Shown: positions 1-6,627 of the stretch, in pieces
Layout of the letters: every line of letters begins with the position of its first letter
How positions within the stretch are numbered: position 1 is the stretch's first letter
Translations under genes and position numbers: made by a program
Source: an uncultured Gemmatimonadota bacterium
GTDB lineage: Bacteria; Gemmatimonadota; Gemmatimonadetes; Gemmatimonadales; Gemmatimonadaceae
Direction of reading: 5' to 3'
DNA length: 12,002 bases
Assembly (NCBI GenBank): GCA_946478895.1
Contig: CAMLDY010000077.1
Location: 1 to 12,002 of the forward strand
The notes under the pieces: model-generated
What the model was told of the DNA's origin: nothing
Databases searched by the model: none
Seen by the model: the letters and a program-made list of their open reading frames with translations, nothing else

Positions 1-1700
1 CTCTGCTCGCCCGGCTTGTACATGATCACGCCGCTCGGGAAGAAGCTGTGGTAGTCATAGGGCACCGCCTGCGACCCGGCCAGATCGAAGTTTCTGCTCG
101 CCCATTCAGCGCGTAGCCCAGCCTGCAGGTCGAACTTTCCGACGCTCTGGCTCAGGACGCCGTAGCCGGCGTGAACCTGCTCGTCGAACTGGAAGGTGTT
201 GCTGAGATCGCTCGGCACCCAATTTCCGTCGCCGAGTGCGTCCTTGAGCACCGAGTAGTCCTTGTCGAGCCAGCGGCGGGTTTCCTTGACGCCGGACTCG
301 AGCTTGGCCTTGGTCCACATCGGCCGGGTGTAATCGGCCTGAGCAGTCATCTGGCGCGTCAGTGCATTGTTGCCGTCGATCTCACCCTCGATCGACGAGC
401 CTGCACTCGATCCGTCAGGGTTCTGCGGCTCGCGCCACAGGAGCGTGTTGTCCTCGTCGCGGGCGCGATTGTACCTCAACTCCGTCGACAGCTCGTGGGT
501 GCGAGGCTGGATGGTGTGTTTCCAGGATAGCGAATTGTCCCACATCAGGCCGCGCGCCTTGGTGTTGCGGTCCATCACGTAGCGATCGAGGAATGCCTGG
601 TCGGCATCGAGCTCAGTGTAACCTGCCAACGCCGCGTCGTTGTTGTGCCGGCGGTTGACCGTGAAGGAGTTGGAGAGCACGTCCTTGTCGGTCAGCTTGT
701 AATCGATGTTGCCGGTGAAGTTGTGGCCGCCGTTCTTGGTCGCGCCGTCGATGTCCTGATTCGTGTAATCGAGTGGCGACCCCGTCGGATCGTAGCGGAG
801 CCGATCGTTGATGCCGACGATGCCGCGATCGTCCGAGTTGAAACCATAGGTGCCGAACAGGGTCAGCGCGCCCTTCTGGTATCCGACGTTGGCGCCGCTG
901 TTGAAGCGGCTCGCTGTCGCAAAACCGGTGTTGACGCCGCCGCTCAGTCCGAGATCGGTATTGGCCTTCAGCACAATGTTGATGATGCCCGCCATTCCTT
1001 CGGGATCGTATTTCGCCGACGGATTGGGGACGACTTCAATACGCTCGACGATATTTGCCGGGATCTGCTTCAGGTACGCGCCGAGCTGAGTGCCGCGCAT
1101 CGGAGTCGGGCGACCATTGATCTGGATGGCGACGTTTTCGTTGCCGCGCAGACTGACCTTACCGTCCGCATCGACTTCAACCGACGGCGTTGCCTGGAGC
1201 ACGTCACTGGCGTTGGCGGCTGCCGGGGCGACGTCTTTCGCCTTGTAGCTGTTGCGATCCGGCTCGATGACCATCATCGGCTTCTCACCGGTGATCTGCA
1301 CGCTCTGCAGGGTGACCGAGATCCGCGACAGCTTGATGCTGCCGAGGTCGGCGGTGGGTGAGCTGGGCGCGATGGTGAACTCGGCAGTGTTGAGAGGCGT
1401 GAAGCCGATGCCGGAAACGCGCAGATAGTACGTCCCGGGTCTCAGGCCCTGAATGCGGAACGAGCCATCCTCGGCGCCATAGGCACCGGCGACAAGCTTG
1501 CCATCTGCCTTGCTGCGAACACCGACAGCAGGTCTTGGAACGGCCGCGCCGCTGCTATCGCCGGCGACGATCGTTCCCTTGACTTCACCGCCGGCGGGTG
1601 CCTGCGCGCCCGGTGGTGGGCCAGCGGGGTTCTGGGCGTTGAGTGAGACGGCTGCAAGGTTCAGAACGAGGGCGAGGAGTGCGAACAAGACGCGCTTCAT
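1..1700 (-). CDS. TonB-dependent outer-membrane receptor, N-terminal part (3' end outside window)
   Basis: An outer-membrane beta-barrel receptor of the type that imports large substrates using TonB/ExbBD energy; the substrate cannot be told from sequence. 566 codons are visible, starting at ATG 1698-1700 and still open at base 1. Residues 1-22 form a signal peptide (MKR, hydrophobic core, SLNA cleavage site before Gln23). Residues about 39-115 look like a carboxypeptidase-regulatory-like beta-sandwich (GSFRIQGLRPGTYYLRVSG). Residues about 140-245 form the plug, with the typical LRGNENVAIQINGRP and NPSAKYDPEGMAGIINIVLK segments. The rest is alternating aromatic/polar barrel strands. The order regulatory domain, plug, barrel matches the family often labelled outer membrane beta-barrel family protein. 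It is separated by 238 bp from the upstream DUF3224 gene, so it probably has its own promoter. No strong Shine-Dalgarno precedes the ATG. Family certain; ligand unknown. Confidence 0.93.
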   Translation of the reverse strand, partial: MKRVLFALLALVLNLAAVSLNAQNPAGPPPGAQAPAGGEVKGTIVAGDSSGAAVPRPAVGVRSKADGKLVAGAYGAEDGSFRIQGLRPGTYYLRVSGIGFTPLNTAEFTIAPSSPTADLGSIKLSRISVTLQSVQITGEKPMMVIEPDRNSYKAKDVAPAAANASDVLQATPSVEVDADGKVSLRGNENVAIQINGRPTPMRGTQLGAYLKQIPANIVERIEVVPNPSAKYDPEGMAGIINIVLKANTDLGLSGGVNTGFATASRFNSGANVGYQKGALTLFGTYGFNSDDRGIVGINDRLRYDPTGSPLDYTNQDIDGATKNGGHNFTGNIDYKLTDKDVLSNSFTVNRRHNNDAALAGYTELDADQAFLDRYVMDRNTKARGLMWDNSLSWKHTIQPRTHELSTELRYNRARDEDNTLLWREPQNPDGSSAGSSIEGEIDGNNALTRQMTAQADYTRPMWTKAKLESGVKETRRWLDKDYSVLKDALGDGNWVPSDLSNTFQFDEQVHAGYGVLSQSVGKFDLQAGLRAEWASRNFDLAGSQAVPYDYHSFFPSGVIMYKPGEQ

Positions 1701-1938
1701 GGTGCCAGCTCTCAGGAAGAGTGGAGTCACTGATTTCGAGTAGGGAGGAACCCTGTACAACCCGGCAATACGTATTTGACAAAGCCAGGTTTCAGGAGGT
1801 TCGCGACGTTTTTTCGGAGTGGGTGCGTCGGCTTATCGAAGCTCGACCGCACAGCCGTGGACCCGGAATGGGAGTGCTTCGGGTTCTAAAACATATGACT
1901 GGTGAGACCCCGATTGGTCTCAGCCCTTCGACAGCTTC
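1701..1938. other. Intergenic region upstream of the TonB receptor gene
   Basis: This 238-bp gap holds no convincing gene; a plus-strand reading frame across it lacks family resemblance and overlaps the receptor start antisense. It must carry the receptor promoter, but I see no clean one. A minus-strand TTGTCA at 1777-1782 resembles a -35 box but has only a poor -10 (TGTACA) 17 nt downstream. A 10-bp palindrome AATACGTATT lies at 1767-1776, and a bulged stem (GTGCGTCG 1823-1830 with CGACCGCAC 1844-1852) is also present. Their roles are unknown. Confidence 0.5.
1901..1925 (-). terminator. Hairpin just past the DUF3224 stop, possible terminator
   Basis: TGAGACC (1903-1909) and GGTCTCA (1916-1922) form a perfect 7-bp stem around a 6-nt loop. 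GG (1901-1902) and CC (1924-1925) extend it past one bulged base. It begins 13 nt after the stop codon of the three-gene minus-strand cluster, the usual place for a terminator. On the minus strand a TTTT run occurs only about 9 nt beyond the stem, so it is not a textbook intrinsic terminator. Confidence 0.45.
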
Positions 1939-2346
1939 TTACGCCCGATCGGCGAGAGTGTAATCGAGCTGGTAGGAGTGCTTTCCCGCCTCGATGTTGA
2001 TCGTCATCGTGCCCTTGAGGCCCTCCAGCTGCTCGGTGCCCGAGTCGGGAACGATGGTAATCGCGAGTGACGGAGATCCGCGATTCATGAGGCCGGTGTG
2101 CTGAAGCGTGAACGAGCCCTTCCGACCCTTGAGCGTCCCGGTGACGCGCTCGACGGCGACGTAAGCCGCCGAGTTCCGGATTGGCGTTCCCCCGGTCAGC
2201 ATTTGGCCTCGGCCGACCGCCTCCAGATCGCCGCGATACACCTTGTCGATGGACATCCTGCCCAACGGATGTGTATCTGCTTCGGCCTGCCCTTCCATCG
2301 GCAACGGCTTGAGGTTCACCTCGAACGGTCCGCCGGCACGTGGCAT
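1939..2346 (-). CDS. DUF3224 domain-containing protein
   Basis: A 135-residue cytoplasmic protein of the DUF3224 family, whose function is not established. Family features seen are the N-terminal GPFEVNLKP strand, the RMSIDKVYRGDLEAVGRGQML segment near residues 30-50, the AYVAVERVTGTLKGRKGSF core, and the C-terminal TMTINIEAGKHSYQLDY strand. All are beta-strand-rich and consistent with the small barrel expected for the family. The start ATG at 2344-2346 has a GGAGGAG Shine-Dalgarno about 8 nt upstream and overlaps the stop of the phosphatase gene by one base (TGATG), suggesting translational coupling. The reading frame is open much further upstream, but the added residues are just the phosphatase gene read in another frame. 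It is the last gene of a three-gene cluster. Confidence 0.85.
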   Translation of the reverse strand: MPRAGGPFEVNLKPLPMEGQAEADTHPLGRMSIDKVYRGDLEAVGRGQMLTGGTPIRNSAAYVAVERVTGTLKGRKGSFTLQHTGLMNRGSPSLAITIVPDSGTEQLEGLKGTMTINIEAGKHSYQLDYTLADRA

Positions 2347-2810
2347 CAGCTCGCTCCTCCAGATTCGGCACGTCCAGTCTCCACAAGCTTCTTCCGCACC
2401 AGCCGATTCCAGCCTGGATGCGATCTCTCGAGCGCAGCGGTCGCCCAACCGCGCAGGTCGCAGAGTCCGAGGGCGACACCAGGCGAGCGGCTCATTCCCA
2501 TGTTGCAATGCACGACGATTCGCTCGGCGTCCGGCCAGCGCTCGATGAATCGATCTATCTCACGCGCGTGTTCGGCGCCGAAGAGGATGTCCGACGGATC
2601 GGTGGATTCGACGACGTCGTCGAAATGGAGTCGCAGCACCGCCACGAATGATTCGGAGATCCGCGCCGGCGGCGCCTGCGGATCGGAGATCGAGATGCAG
2701 ACTTCGCGGCCAGTCGGCGCGTAGCTTTCGGCGTCTTCGCGCGAGAGAACAATCATCTCGGGTGCAGAGCCGCCCGCGCGATCGCGTTTCGTGTTCGAAC
2801 CAGTCGGCAT
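2346..2810 (-). CDS. Dual-specificity/tyrosine phosphatase-like protein
   Basis: A 154-residue protein carrying the Cys-based phosphatase signature HCNMGMSRS at residues 101-109. Cys102 is the expected nucleophile and Arg108 the phosphate-binding residue (C-x5-R). Asp64 or Asp65 (LHFDDV) is placed to act as general acid. The sequence before the loop (helix EIDRFIERWPDAERIVVHC) and after it (helix with GVALGLCDLRGW) fits a compact dual-specificity phosphatase fold; members act on phosphoproteins or small phosphorylated molecules. The substrate cannot be inferred. The start at 2808-2810 directly follows the DinB-like stop (TAGATG). An internal ATG at codon 19, just before the first beta strand, is an alternative start, as no strong Shine-Dalgarno supports the first. 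The stop overlaps the DUF3224 start by one base. Confidence 0.82.
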   Translation of the reverse strand: MPTGSNTKRDRAGGSAPEMIVLSREDAESYAPTGREVCISISDPQAPPARISESFVAVLRLHFDDVVESTDPSDILFGAEHAREIDRFIERWPDAERIVVHCNMGMSRSPGVALGLCDLRGWATAALERSHPGWNRLVRKKLVETGRAESGGAS

Positions 2811-3305
2811 CTACTTTTCTTTCGGCGGCGGCCACGCGCCGAGCAGCTGACGAACCACGACGATCTGTGCCAGATGGTACGAGGTGTGATCGAGGGCGAC
2901 GAGGACGGTGCGAAGATAGGTCTGTCCCGTACCCTTCGGAATCCTGGTGGTCAGATCGATCTTGCTCTCATTGGTGAAGCGCTCGAGCGCGATGCGATCC
3001 TTTTTCCACCCCGCGACGCTGCCGTTCCACTGCTTGTCGCCGGTCGGCGCCATGCTGGTCGGCCAATAGTCTTTCGGCCACTCCAGTTTCTCCTCGTAAT
3101 CGGGATTCTGGAGGAAGTCGAGGAGATCGCGCTGAGTAATTCTGATGTGCTCGAGCAGCTCCCACGCCGAATGGGCGAAGCCGCTCGGCCGCCGGCCGCG
3201 GAGCTCCTGCGGCAGTCCGCGTAACACGGTCTCGAGCGAGGAATGCGCCTGCTCCCAGTTGAGGGACGACGCGATGATCGACCGCCAGTCTTCTTCCTTG
3301 TTCAC
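2811..3305 (-). CDS. DinB-like metal-binding four-helix protein
   Basis: A protein of the DinB/YfiT-like superfamily, four-helix bundles that bind a divalent metal through three histidines; some members are thiol-dependent enzymes, and most are uncharacterised. Counting from the upstream GTG, the likely ligands are His57 (WELLEHIRITQRDLLDF) and His144 plus His148 (LDHTSYHLAQIV), the usual spacing. Two GTG starts are possible. The one at 3303-3305 has a GAGGTGA Shine-Dalgarno 8 nt upstream and is preferred (164 residues). The one at 3315-3317 lies inside that Shine-Dalgarno and would give 168 residues. First gene of a compact cluster: its TAG directly abuts the phosphatase ATG. Divergent from the transporter unit across about 95 bp. 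Confidence 0.85.
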   Translation of the reverse strand: MNKEEDWRSIIASSLNWEQAHSSLETVLRGLPQELRGRRPSGFAHSAWELLEHIRITQRDLLDFLQNPDYEEKLEWPKDYWPTSMAPTGDKQWNGSVAGWKKDRIALERFTNESKIDLTTRIPKGTGQTYLRTVLVALDHTSYHLAQIVVVRQLLGAWPPPKEK

Positions 3306-3313
3306 GACAGCTC

Positions 3314-3320
3314 TCACCTC
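3314..3320 (-). promoter_or_regulatory. Shine-Dalgarno that decides the DinB-like start
   Basis: The minus strand reads GAGGTGA, a strong match to the anti-Shine-Dalgarno complement, 8 nt before the GTG at 3303-3305. It overlaps the competing upstream GTG at 3315-3317, which itself has only a GAGG about 12 nt away. This favours the shorter protein. Confidence 0.6.
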
Positions 3321-3399
3321 TGAGCGTTATCCTCAAGATGTCGCTCTTGCGCGGCGCCGCCAGCCCTCCGCAGTATTGCCCGACCTCCGCCCGGACTCC

Positions 3400-3522
3400 A
3401 TGCCCGACGACCGCAGCCAACCGCCAAAGAGCTGGATCAACCTCGTGCTCCGTGATCTGCAGTTCTGGGTTCCGGTCGGGGTGCTCGTCGTCGGATTGAT
3501 GGTGCTGCGTTGGATTTCATGA
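3400..3522 (+). CDS. 40-residue single-pass membrane peptide
   Basis: A short reading frame of 40 residues immediately before the transporter gene. The N-terminal half is polar (MPDDRSQPPKSWINLVLRD). The C-terminal half is one hydrophobic segment, about residues 20-38 (LQFWVPVGVLVVGLMVLRW), ending in WIS. I do not recognise a family. Evidence that it is real: its TGA overlaps the transporter ATG as ATGA, the same coupling seen elsewhere in the window, and the product is a clean transmembrane helix with charged flank. Against it: no Shine-Dalgarno precedes the ATG, and it is very short. If real it may be a small accessory subunit of the transporter, or mainly a device that couples translation into the downstream gene; both are inference. 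Confidence 0.55.
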   Translation: MPDDRSQPPKSWINLVLRDLQFWVPVGVLVVGLMVLRWIS

Positions 3523-4823
3523 CAACCGCGGCCGCACCCGCGCCCCGGGCATCGGAGGCAATCGACGCGCGACGAATCCGCACGCTGCAGGGCGTGGGAA
3601 TGTTGTGCGGATTGACAGCGGGAGCGTGGCTCGGCGCCGCCGAAGCTCCGACCAAGCTCGTGACTCTCGGCTTGTCGCCGGTCGTGATCTCGCTGAGCAT
3701 GGTGATCGGCGTCTTTCTGGCGCGGTGGACTTTGCCGGCCCTCATCCAGGGGACGTCGTACGTCGCAGCGGATCTGCGGCAGGCTCCGCATCTGATCGTG
3801 TGGGCAATTCTCGCCGGTTGCCTATGGGCAGTCGCGAACACCCTCACGATTTTTGCGGTGCGCGACGTTGGCCTGAGCATCGCCTTCCCGCTCTGGAACA
3901 GCAACAGTCTGCTGGGAATCATCTGGGGAATCGTGTTCTTCAGGGAGCTGCGCGGCGCGGACACCCGGCGATGGCTCGGAGTGATTGGTGGCGCGGTGTT
4001 GATGTTCGTGGGCGCAACGGTGCTGGCGATCGCCTCCGCTTCGCAGTCTGCGTCACGGGATGCACTGCGCGGTGTTGCGGCGGCGTTGATGGCCGGCGTG
4101 CTGTGGGGCACGATGTACATCCCCTACAGGAAAGCATATCTCACGGGGATGAGCCCGCTCTCGTTCGTCACCTTTTTCACGGTTGGCGAGCTGGGGATGA
4201 TGGCGGCGCTCGGCGTCACTTACTCGGGAGGGGTGGCGCCACTGTGGGATCAGCTATCCGGCGCGCGGCACGTGCTGTTCTGGCTGCTGGCGGGCGGCTT
4301 CGTCTGGGTGGTTGGTGACCTGTTTCAGCAGTACGCGGTGAAGTACGCGGGCATCACCCGCGGCATTCCGCTCTCCAACACCAATCAGCTGTGGGGACTG
4401 ATGTGGGGGATTCTGGTCTTCGGAGAGCTGCGAAGTGCTCGCGGTGCGGTGTTGGCGCAGGTGATTGGGGGGTCGGTGGTGATGGCGATCGGCGCCGGAT
4501 TGATCGCGCTCTCGTCGGTGAGCAGAAGCGAGCATCTGCGGTGGGAGGAGGCTGCGGCGCGCGAGGGAGACCGTTATCGTGTCGATCCTGAATACACGAG
4601 GGCGCGCATCGCGGGCGAGTCCGCCGGTGCCGTGCGGCGGCGGTCCTGGATCGACTGGGTTGTCGTCGGAATCGCGACGGCGATCATCGTCGCCTTTGCG
4701 GCGATCGCGCGCGCGCCGCAGATCGACGTTGCGGCGGGCTGGACGGTGGCGCTTGTGGTAGCGACGATCGCAATGCTCGTCGTTGCGGGTGGAGCGCTCT
4801 GGCGCGTCACCCGATTCAACTAG
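3519..4823 (+). CDS. GRP-family (glucose/ribose-type) sugar transporter, multi-pass membrane protein
   Basis: A 434-residue inner-membrane permease of the drug/metabolite transporter superfamily, closest in style to the GRP sugar-uptake family. It has about ten transmembrane helices in two related halves. The signature is duplicated: TLTIFAVRDVGLSIAFPLWN followed by LLGIIWGIVFFREL in the first half, and FQQYAVKYAGITRGIPLSNT followed by LWGLMWGILVFGEL in the second. After the core come a charged loop (about residues 325-370, RSEHLRWEEAAAREGDRYRV) and two further C-terminal helices. The start ATG 3519-3521 overlaps the stop of the small membrane peptide. A TTG three codons earlier is possible but unnecessary. 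The substrate is inferred only from family. Its stop lies 4 bp from the end of the convergent SGNH hydrolase gene. Confidence 0.85.
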   Translation: MTTAAAPAPRASEAIDARRIRTLQGVGMLCGLTAGAWLGAAEAPTKLVTLGLSPVVISLSMVIGVFLARWTLPALIQGTSYVAADLRQAPHLIVWAILAGCLWAVANTLTIFAVRDVGLSIAFPLWNSNSLLGIIWGIVFFRELRGADTRRWLGVIGGAVLMFVGATVLAIASASQSASRDALRGVAAALMAGVLWGTMYIPYRKAYLTGMSPLSFVTFFTVGELGMMAALGVTYSGGVAPLWDQLSGARHVLFWLLAGGFVWVVGDLFQQYAVKYAGITRGIPLSNTNQLWGLMWGILVFGELRSARGAVLAQVIGGSVVMAIGAGLIALSSVSRSEHLRWEEAAAREGDRYRVDPEYTRARIAGESAGAVRRRSWIDWVVVGIATAIIVAFAAIARAPQIDVAAGWTVALVVATIAMLVVAGGALWRVTRFN

Positions 4824-4827
4824 GGCT

Positions 4828-5625
4828 TTACTTCCGGAGCGCTTTCCTGATCGCCTGCTCGGCGAGCGGCGCCATGACGCGGTAGCCTGCTTCGGTCGGG
4901 TGCACGCCGTCGGACGCGAGTCCCTCGCGCATGCCGCCGCGCGCATCGGCCATCACCGAGTGGTAGTCGAGATAGACCGCGCCGTGCCTGCTCGCCCAGT
5001 CTTTCATCCACTTGTTGATTGCAATGATCTTCGGGGCGGGCTCGAGTCCCGGCCGCCACGGATAGTCATAGACGGGAAGAATCGACGACAGTACGACGCG
5101 AATTCCGTTCGCCTGCGCGATCTCCGCCATCGACGCGATGTTGGCCTCGATCATCTCGGGCGTCGAGGGACCGGTGTTTCCCGCGATGTCGTTGGTGCCC
5201 GCGAGAATGACGACGACCTTCGGTTTGAGCGCGACGACGTCCTGCTGGAACCGAACGAGCATCTGCGGAGTGGTCTGACCGCTGATGCCACGGCCGATGT
5301 AGGGCTTGCCGGGAAACATGGTCGCGAAATACCGCGCCCAGCCTTCGGTGATCGAGTTTCCCATGAACACGACGCGATCTTCGTTCTTCACTGGCGGCGA
5401 GAGTTTGGAGTTGGCGTCGCGGTATTTGGCGAGATCTGCCCAATCAGTGCGAAGCTTCTCGTCCTGGGCGGCGCGGCGCTTCGCAATCTCGTCGGCACTG
5501 GGCTGGCCTGGCTGCGCGGCAGGAACAGTGGTCTGCTGCGCTGTCAGCGACGGAGCGCAAACACAAAGAAGCGCCGAAACCAGGACGCGGAGCGCCTTGA
5601 CGCTCCTCGCCGAAGCGGAGGTCAT
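4828..5625 (-). CDS. Exported SGNH/GDSL-family hydrolase (first of tandem pair by position)
   Basis: A 265-residue secreted esterase/acylhydrolase-like enzyme. Residues 1-29 are a signal peptide ending SLTA before Gln30. Conserved blocks appear in order: block I FMGNSIT with nucleophile Ser91; block II GRGISG around residue 116; block III AGTNDI with oxyanion Asn145; block V DGVHP with Asp239 and His242. The natural substrate (acetylated glycans, lipids or other esters) cannot be told. I chose ATG 5623-5625 because it overlaps the stop of the upstream hydrolase gene as ATGA and starts directly before the signal peptide; a frame extension to 5676 lies inside the neighbour and adds nothing family-like. 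Probably the second gene of a two-gene operon. Confidence 0.88.
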   Translation of the reverse strand: MTSASARSVKALRVLVSALLCVCAPSLTAQQTTVPAAQPGQPSADEIAKRRAAQDEKLRTDWADLAKYRDANSKLSPPVKNEDRVVFMGNSITEGWARYFATMFPGKPYIGRGISGQTTPQMLVRFQQDVVALKPKVVVILAGTNDIAGNTGPSTPEMIEANIASMAEIAQANGIRVVLSSILPVYDYPWRPGLEPAPKIIAINKWMKDWASRHGAVYLDYHSVMADARGGMREGLASDGVHPTEAGYRVMAPLAEQAIRKALRK

Positions 5626-6329
5626 GGCTTCACCGGGCGTGAGGCTCTGACGACCGGCATTACGAGGTGTCGCCACAGTTTGTAACCCGTCGCGTTGAGG
5701 TGCAGGCTGTCGGTGGGATCGAGGAGCGCCATCCGCGGCTGGCCTGCCGGGCTCAGCATCGGAGTAAAGACATCGATGTAGGTGAGACCAGGCTTGCCGT
5801 CGATGTATTTCTTAACCAGGTCGTTCGCCGCGCGCATCTTGTCGAGCAGCGCGACGCGCGCCCAGCTCGGCTTGATGGAGATGAAGGCGATCCGCGTCTT
5901 CGGAAGAGAATCGCGCACAACCTTCACGAATCGCTGGAACTGGGTGAGCACCTCCTCCGGTGTGCGGCCATTGGCGATGTCGTTGTCGCCAGCGTAGAGC
6001 ACGACGAGTCGCGGCTTGTAGGGGATGACGATGGTCGGTGCACGATAGACCACGTCGCCGAGCTCGGAGCCGCCGAATCCGCGCTGGATCACGTTCTCAC
6101 CGGGAAAGTCCTGGGCGAGGTGCGGCCAGTAGACGATCGACGAGCTGCCGACGAAGACGATGCCGCCCGGTTTGGGAAAGTGCAGGCGGTCGGCCTTGCG
6201 AAAGGCGGCGATATCGGAGGCCCACGGTTCGTCGTCGACGGTGTCGGCGGCCGAATGCGTGGACTGAGCCTGGGCAAGGGTAGTTGCGCCGCCAAGCAGG
6301 AGGGCGACGAGAAGGGCAGTGCGTTTCAT
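5622..6329 (-). CDS. Exported SGNH/GDSL-family hydrolase, divergent paralogue
   Basis: A 235-residue secreted SGNH hydrolase. The signal peptide covers residues 1-21 (MKRTALLVALLL..., cleavage near LAQAQ). Blocks seen: VGSSSIVYW with nucleophile Ser63 (GSS instead of the GNS of its neighbour), QRGFGGSE near residue 87, AGDNDI with Asn116, and DSLHLNATGY with Asp207 and His210. The fold matches the adjacent hydrolase, but the sequences are well diverged, so this is an old duplication or two subfamilies. The start at 6327-6329 is set by the signal peptide. No Shine-Dalgarno precedes it; instead a -10-like TATAGT ends 6 nt before the ATG, implying a leaderless message. Its stop overlaps the next gene by ATGA. 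Confidence 0.88.
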   Translation of the reverse strand: MKRTALLVALLLGGATTLAQAQSTHSAADTVDDEPWASDIAAFRKADRLHFPKPGGIVFVGSSSIVYWPHLAQDFPGENVIQRGFGGSELGDVVYRAPTIVIPYKPRLVVLYAGDNDIANGRTPEEVLTQFQRFVKVVRDSLPKTRIAFISIKPSWARVALLDKMRAANDLVKKYIDGKPGLTYIDVFTPMLSPAGQPRMALLDPTDSLHLNATGYKLWRHLVMPVVRASRPVKP

Positions 6330-6335
6330 CGCACA

Positions 6336-6364
6336 ACTATACAATCGGGGAATGAACTCGTCTA
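6336..6364 (-). promoter_or_regulatory. Promoter of the SGNH hydrolase pair, apparently leaderless
   Basis: On the minus strand TAGACG (6359-6364, 4 of 6 to TTGACA) is followed by a 17-nt spacer and TATAGT (6336-6341, 5 of 6 to TATAAT). It ends 6 nt before the ATG at 6329, so transcription would start at or next to the A of the start codon. No Shine-Dalgarno is present, which fits. Confidence 0.55.
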
Positions 6365-6377
6365 ACTTCGGTCGCCA

Positions 6378-6395
6378 TTCAGGGGTTACCCTGAA
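6378..6395. promoter_or_regulatory. 18-bp dyad upstream of the hydrolase promoter
   Basis: TTCAGGG (6378-6384), a 4-nt centre and CCCTGAA (6389-6395) form a perfect 7-bp inverted repeat. It starts 13 bp upstream of the proposed -35 box of the SGNH pair. It could be an operator for a dimeric regulator, or a hairpin ending the upstream minus-strand transcript; no T-run follows on either strand, which favours an operator. No regulator is identified. Confidence 0.4.
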
Positions 6396-6442
6396 ATCTC
6401 GGCGTAGAGCGTCACGTGCCTTGCTGGCCACCACATGAAAGA

Positions 6443-6593
6443 AAGCACGGAGCCGAAAGCTGGAGAGCTGCTACGCTGAGAGCTCTCGGGAGGCATCGCG
6501 TCTCGTCGTCCGAGTCCGGAATTGGGATGGTGAAACTGCGGACACGTGACGTGCTCCCGGCCTAGCTGCTCAGCAGGTGACGGCTCCGTGCTT
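6443..6593. repeat. 13-bp perfect inverted repeat flanking 125 bp
   Basis: AAGCACGGAGCCG at 6443-6455 is the exact reverse complement of CGGCTCCGTGCTT at 6581-6593. A second, 9-bp inverted pair (CGTCACGTG 6410-6418 and CACGTGACG 6543-6551) interleaves with it. Inside lie the palindrome GAGAGCTCTC (6478-6487) and the dyad CTGCTCAGCAG (6566-6576). No gene is seen in 6330-6627. The arms could close a structured RNA downstream of the bcp gene or be the ends of a small non-coding element; neither is proven. Confidence 0.5.
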
Positions 6594-6627
6594 CAGTATT
6601 GTTAGATGCATACGAAGCGGCCGAGTC

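Noticed and set aside
645..1361. Long plus-strand reading frame opposite the TonB receptor
   Set aside because: Antisense shadow of a clear receptor gene in high-GC DNA; the translation has no recognisable domain.
1767..1776. Palindrome AATACGTATT as an operator
   Set aside because: Only 10 bp with no flanking symmetry and no promoter nearby to anchor it.
1754..1782. Minus-strand TTGTCA as -35 box of the TonB receptor promoter
   Set aside because: The partner -10 at 16-18 nt spacing is poor, so it is not listed as a promoter.
1643..1963. Plus-strand frame of 106 codons across the gap between receptor and DUF3224 genes
   Set aside because: Overlaps the receptor signal peptide antisense, no Shine-Dalgarno at its start, no family resemblance.
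1886..2479. Alternative minus-strand frame of 197 codons over the DUF3224 gene
   Set aside because: Arg/Ser-rich shadow in another frame; the DUF3224 frame has the Shine-Dalgarno, coupled start and family pattern.
4783..6365. Two long plus-strand frames (4783-5685 and 5667-6365) opposite the SGNH hydrolases
   Set aside because: Mirror frames of two well-supported genes with complete catalytic blocks; Asp/Arg/Val-rich translations typical of antisense shadows.
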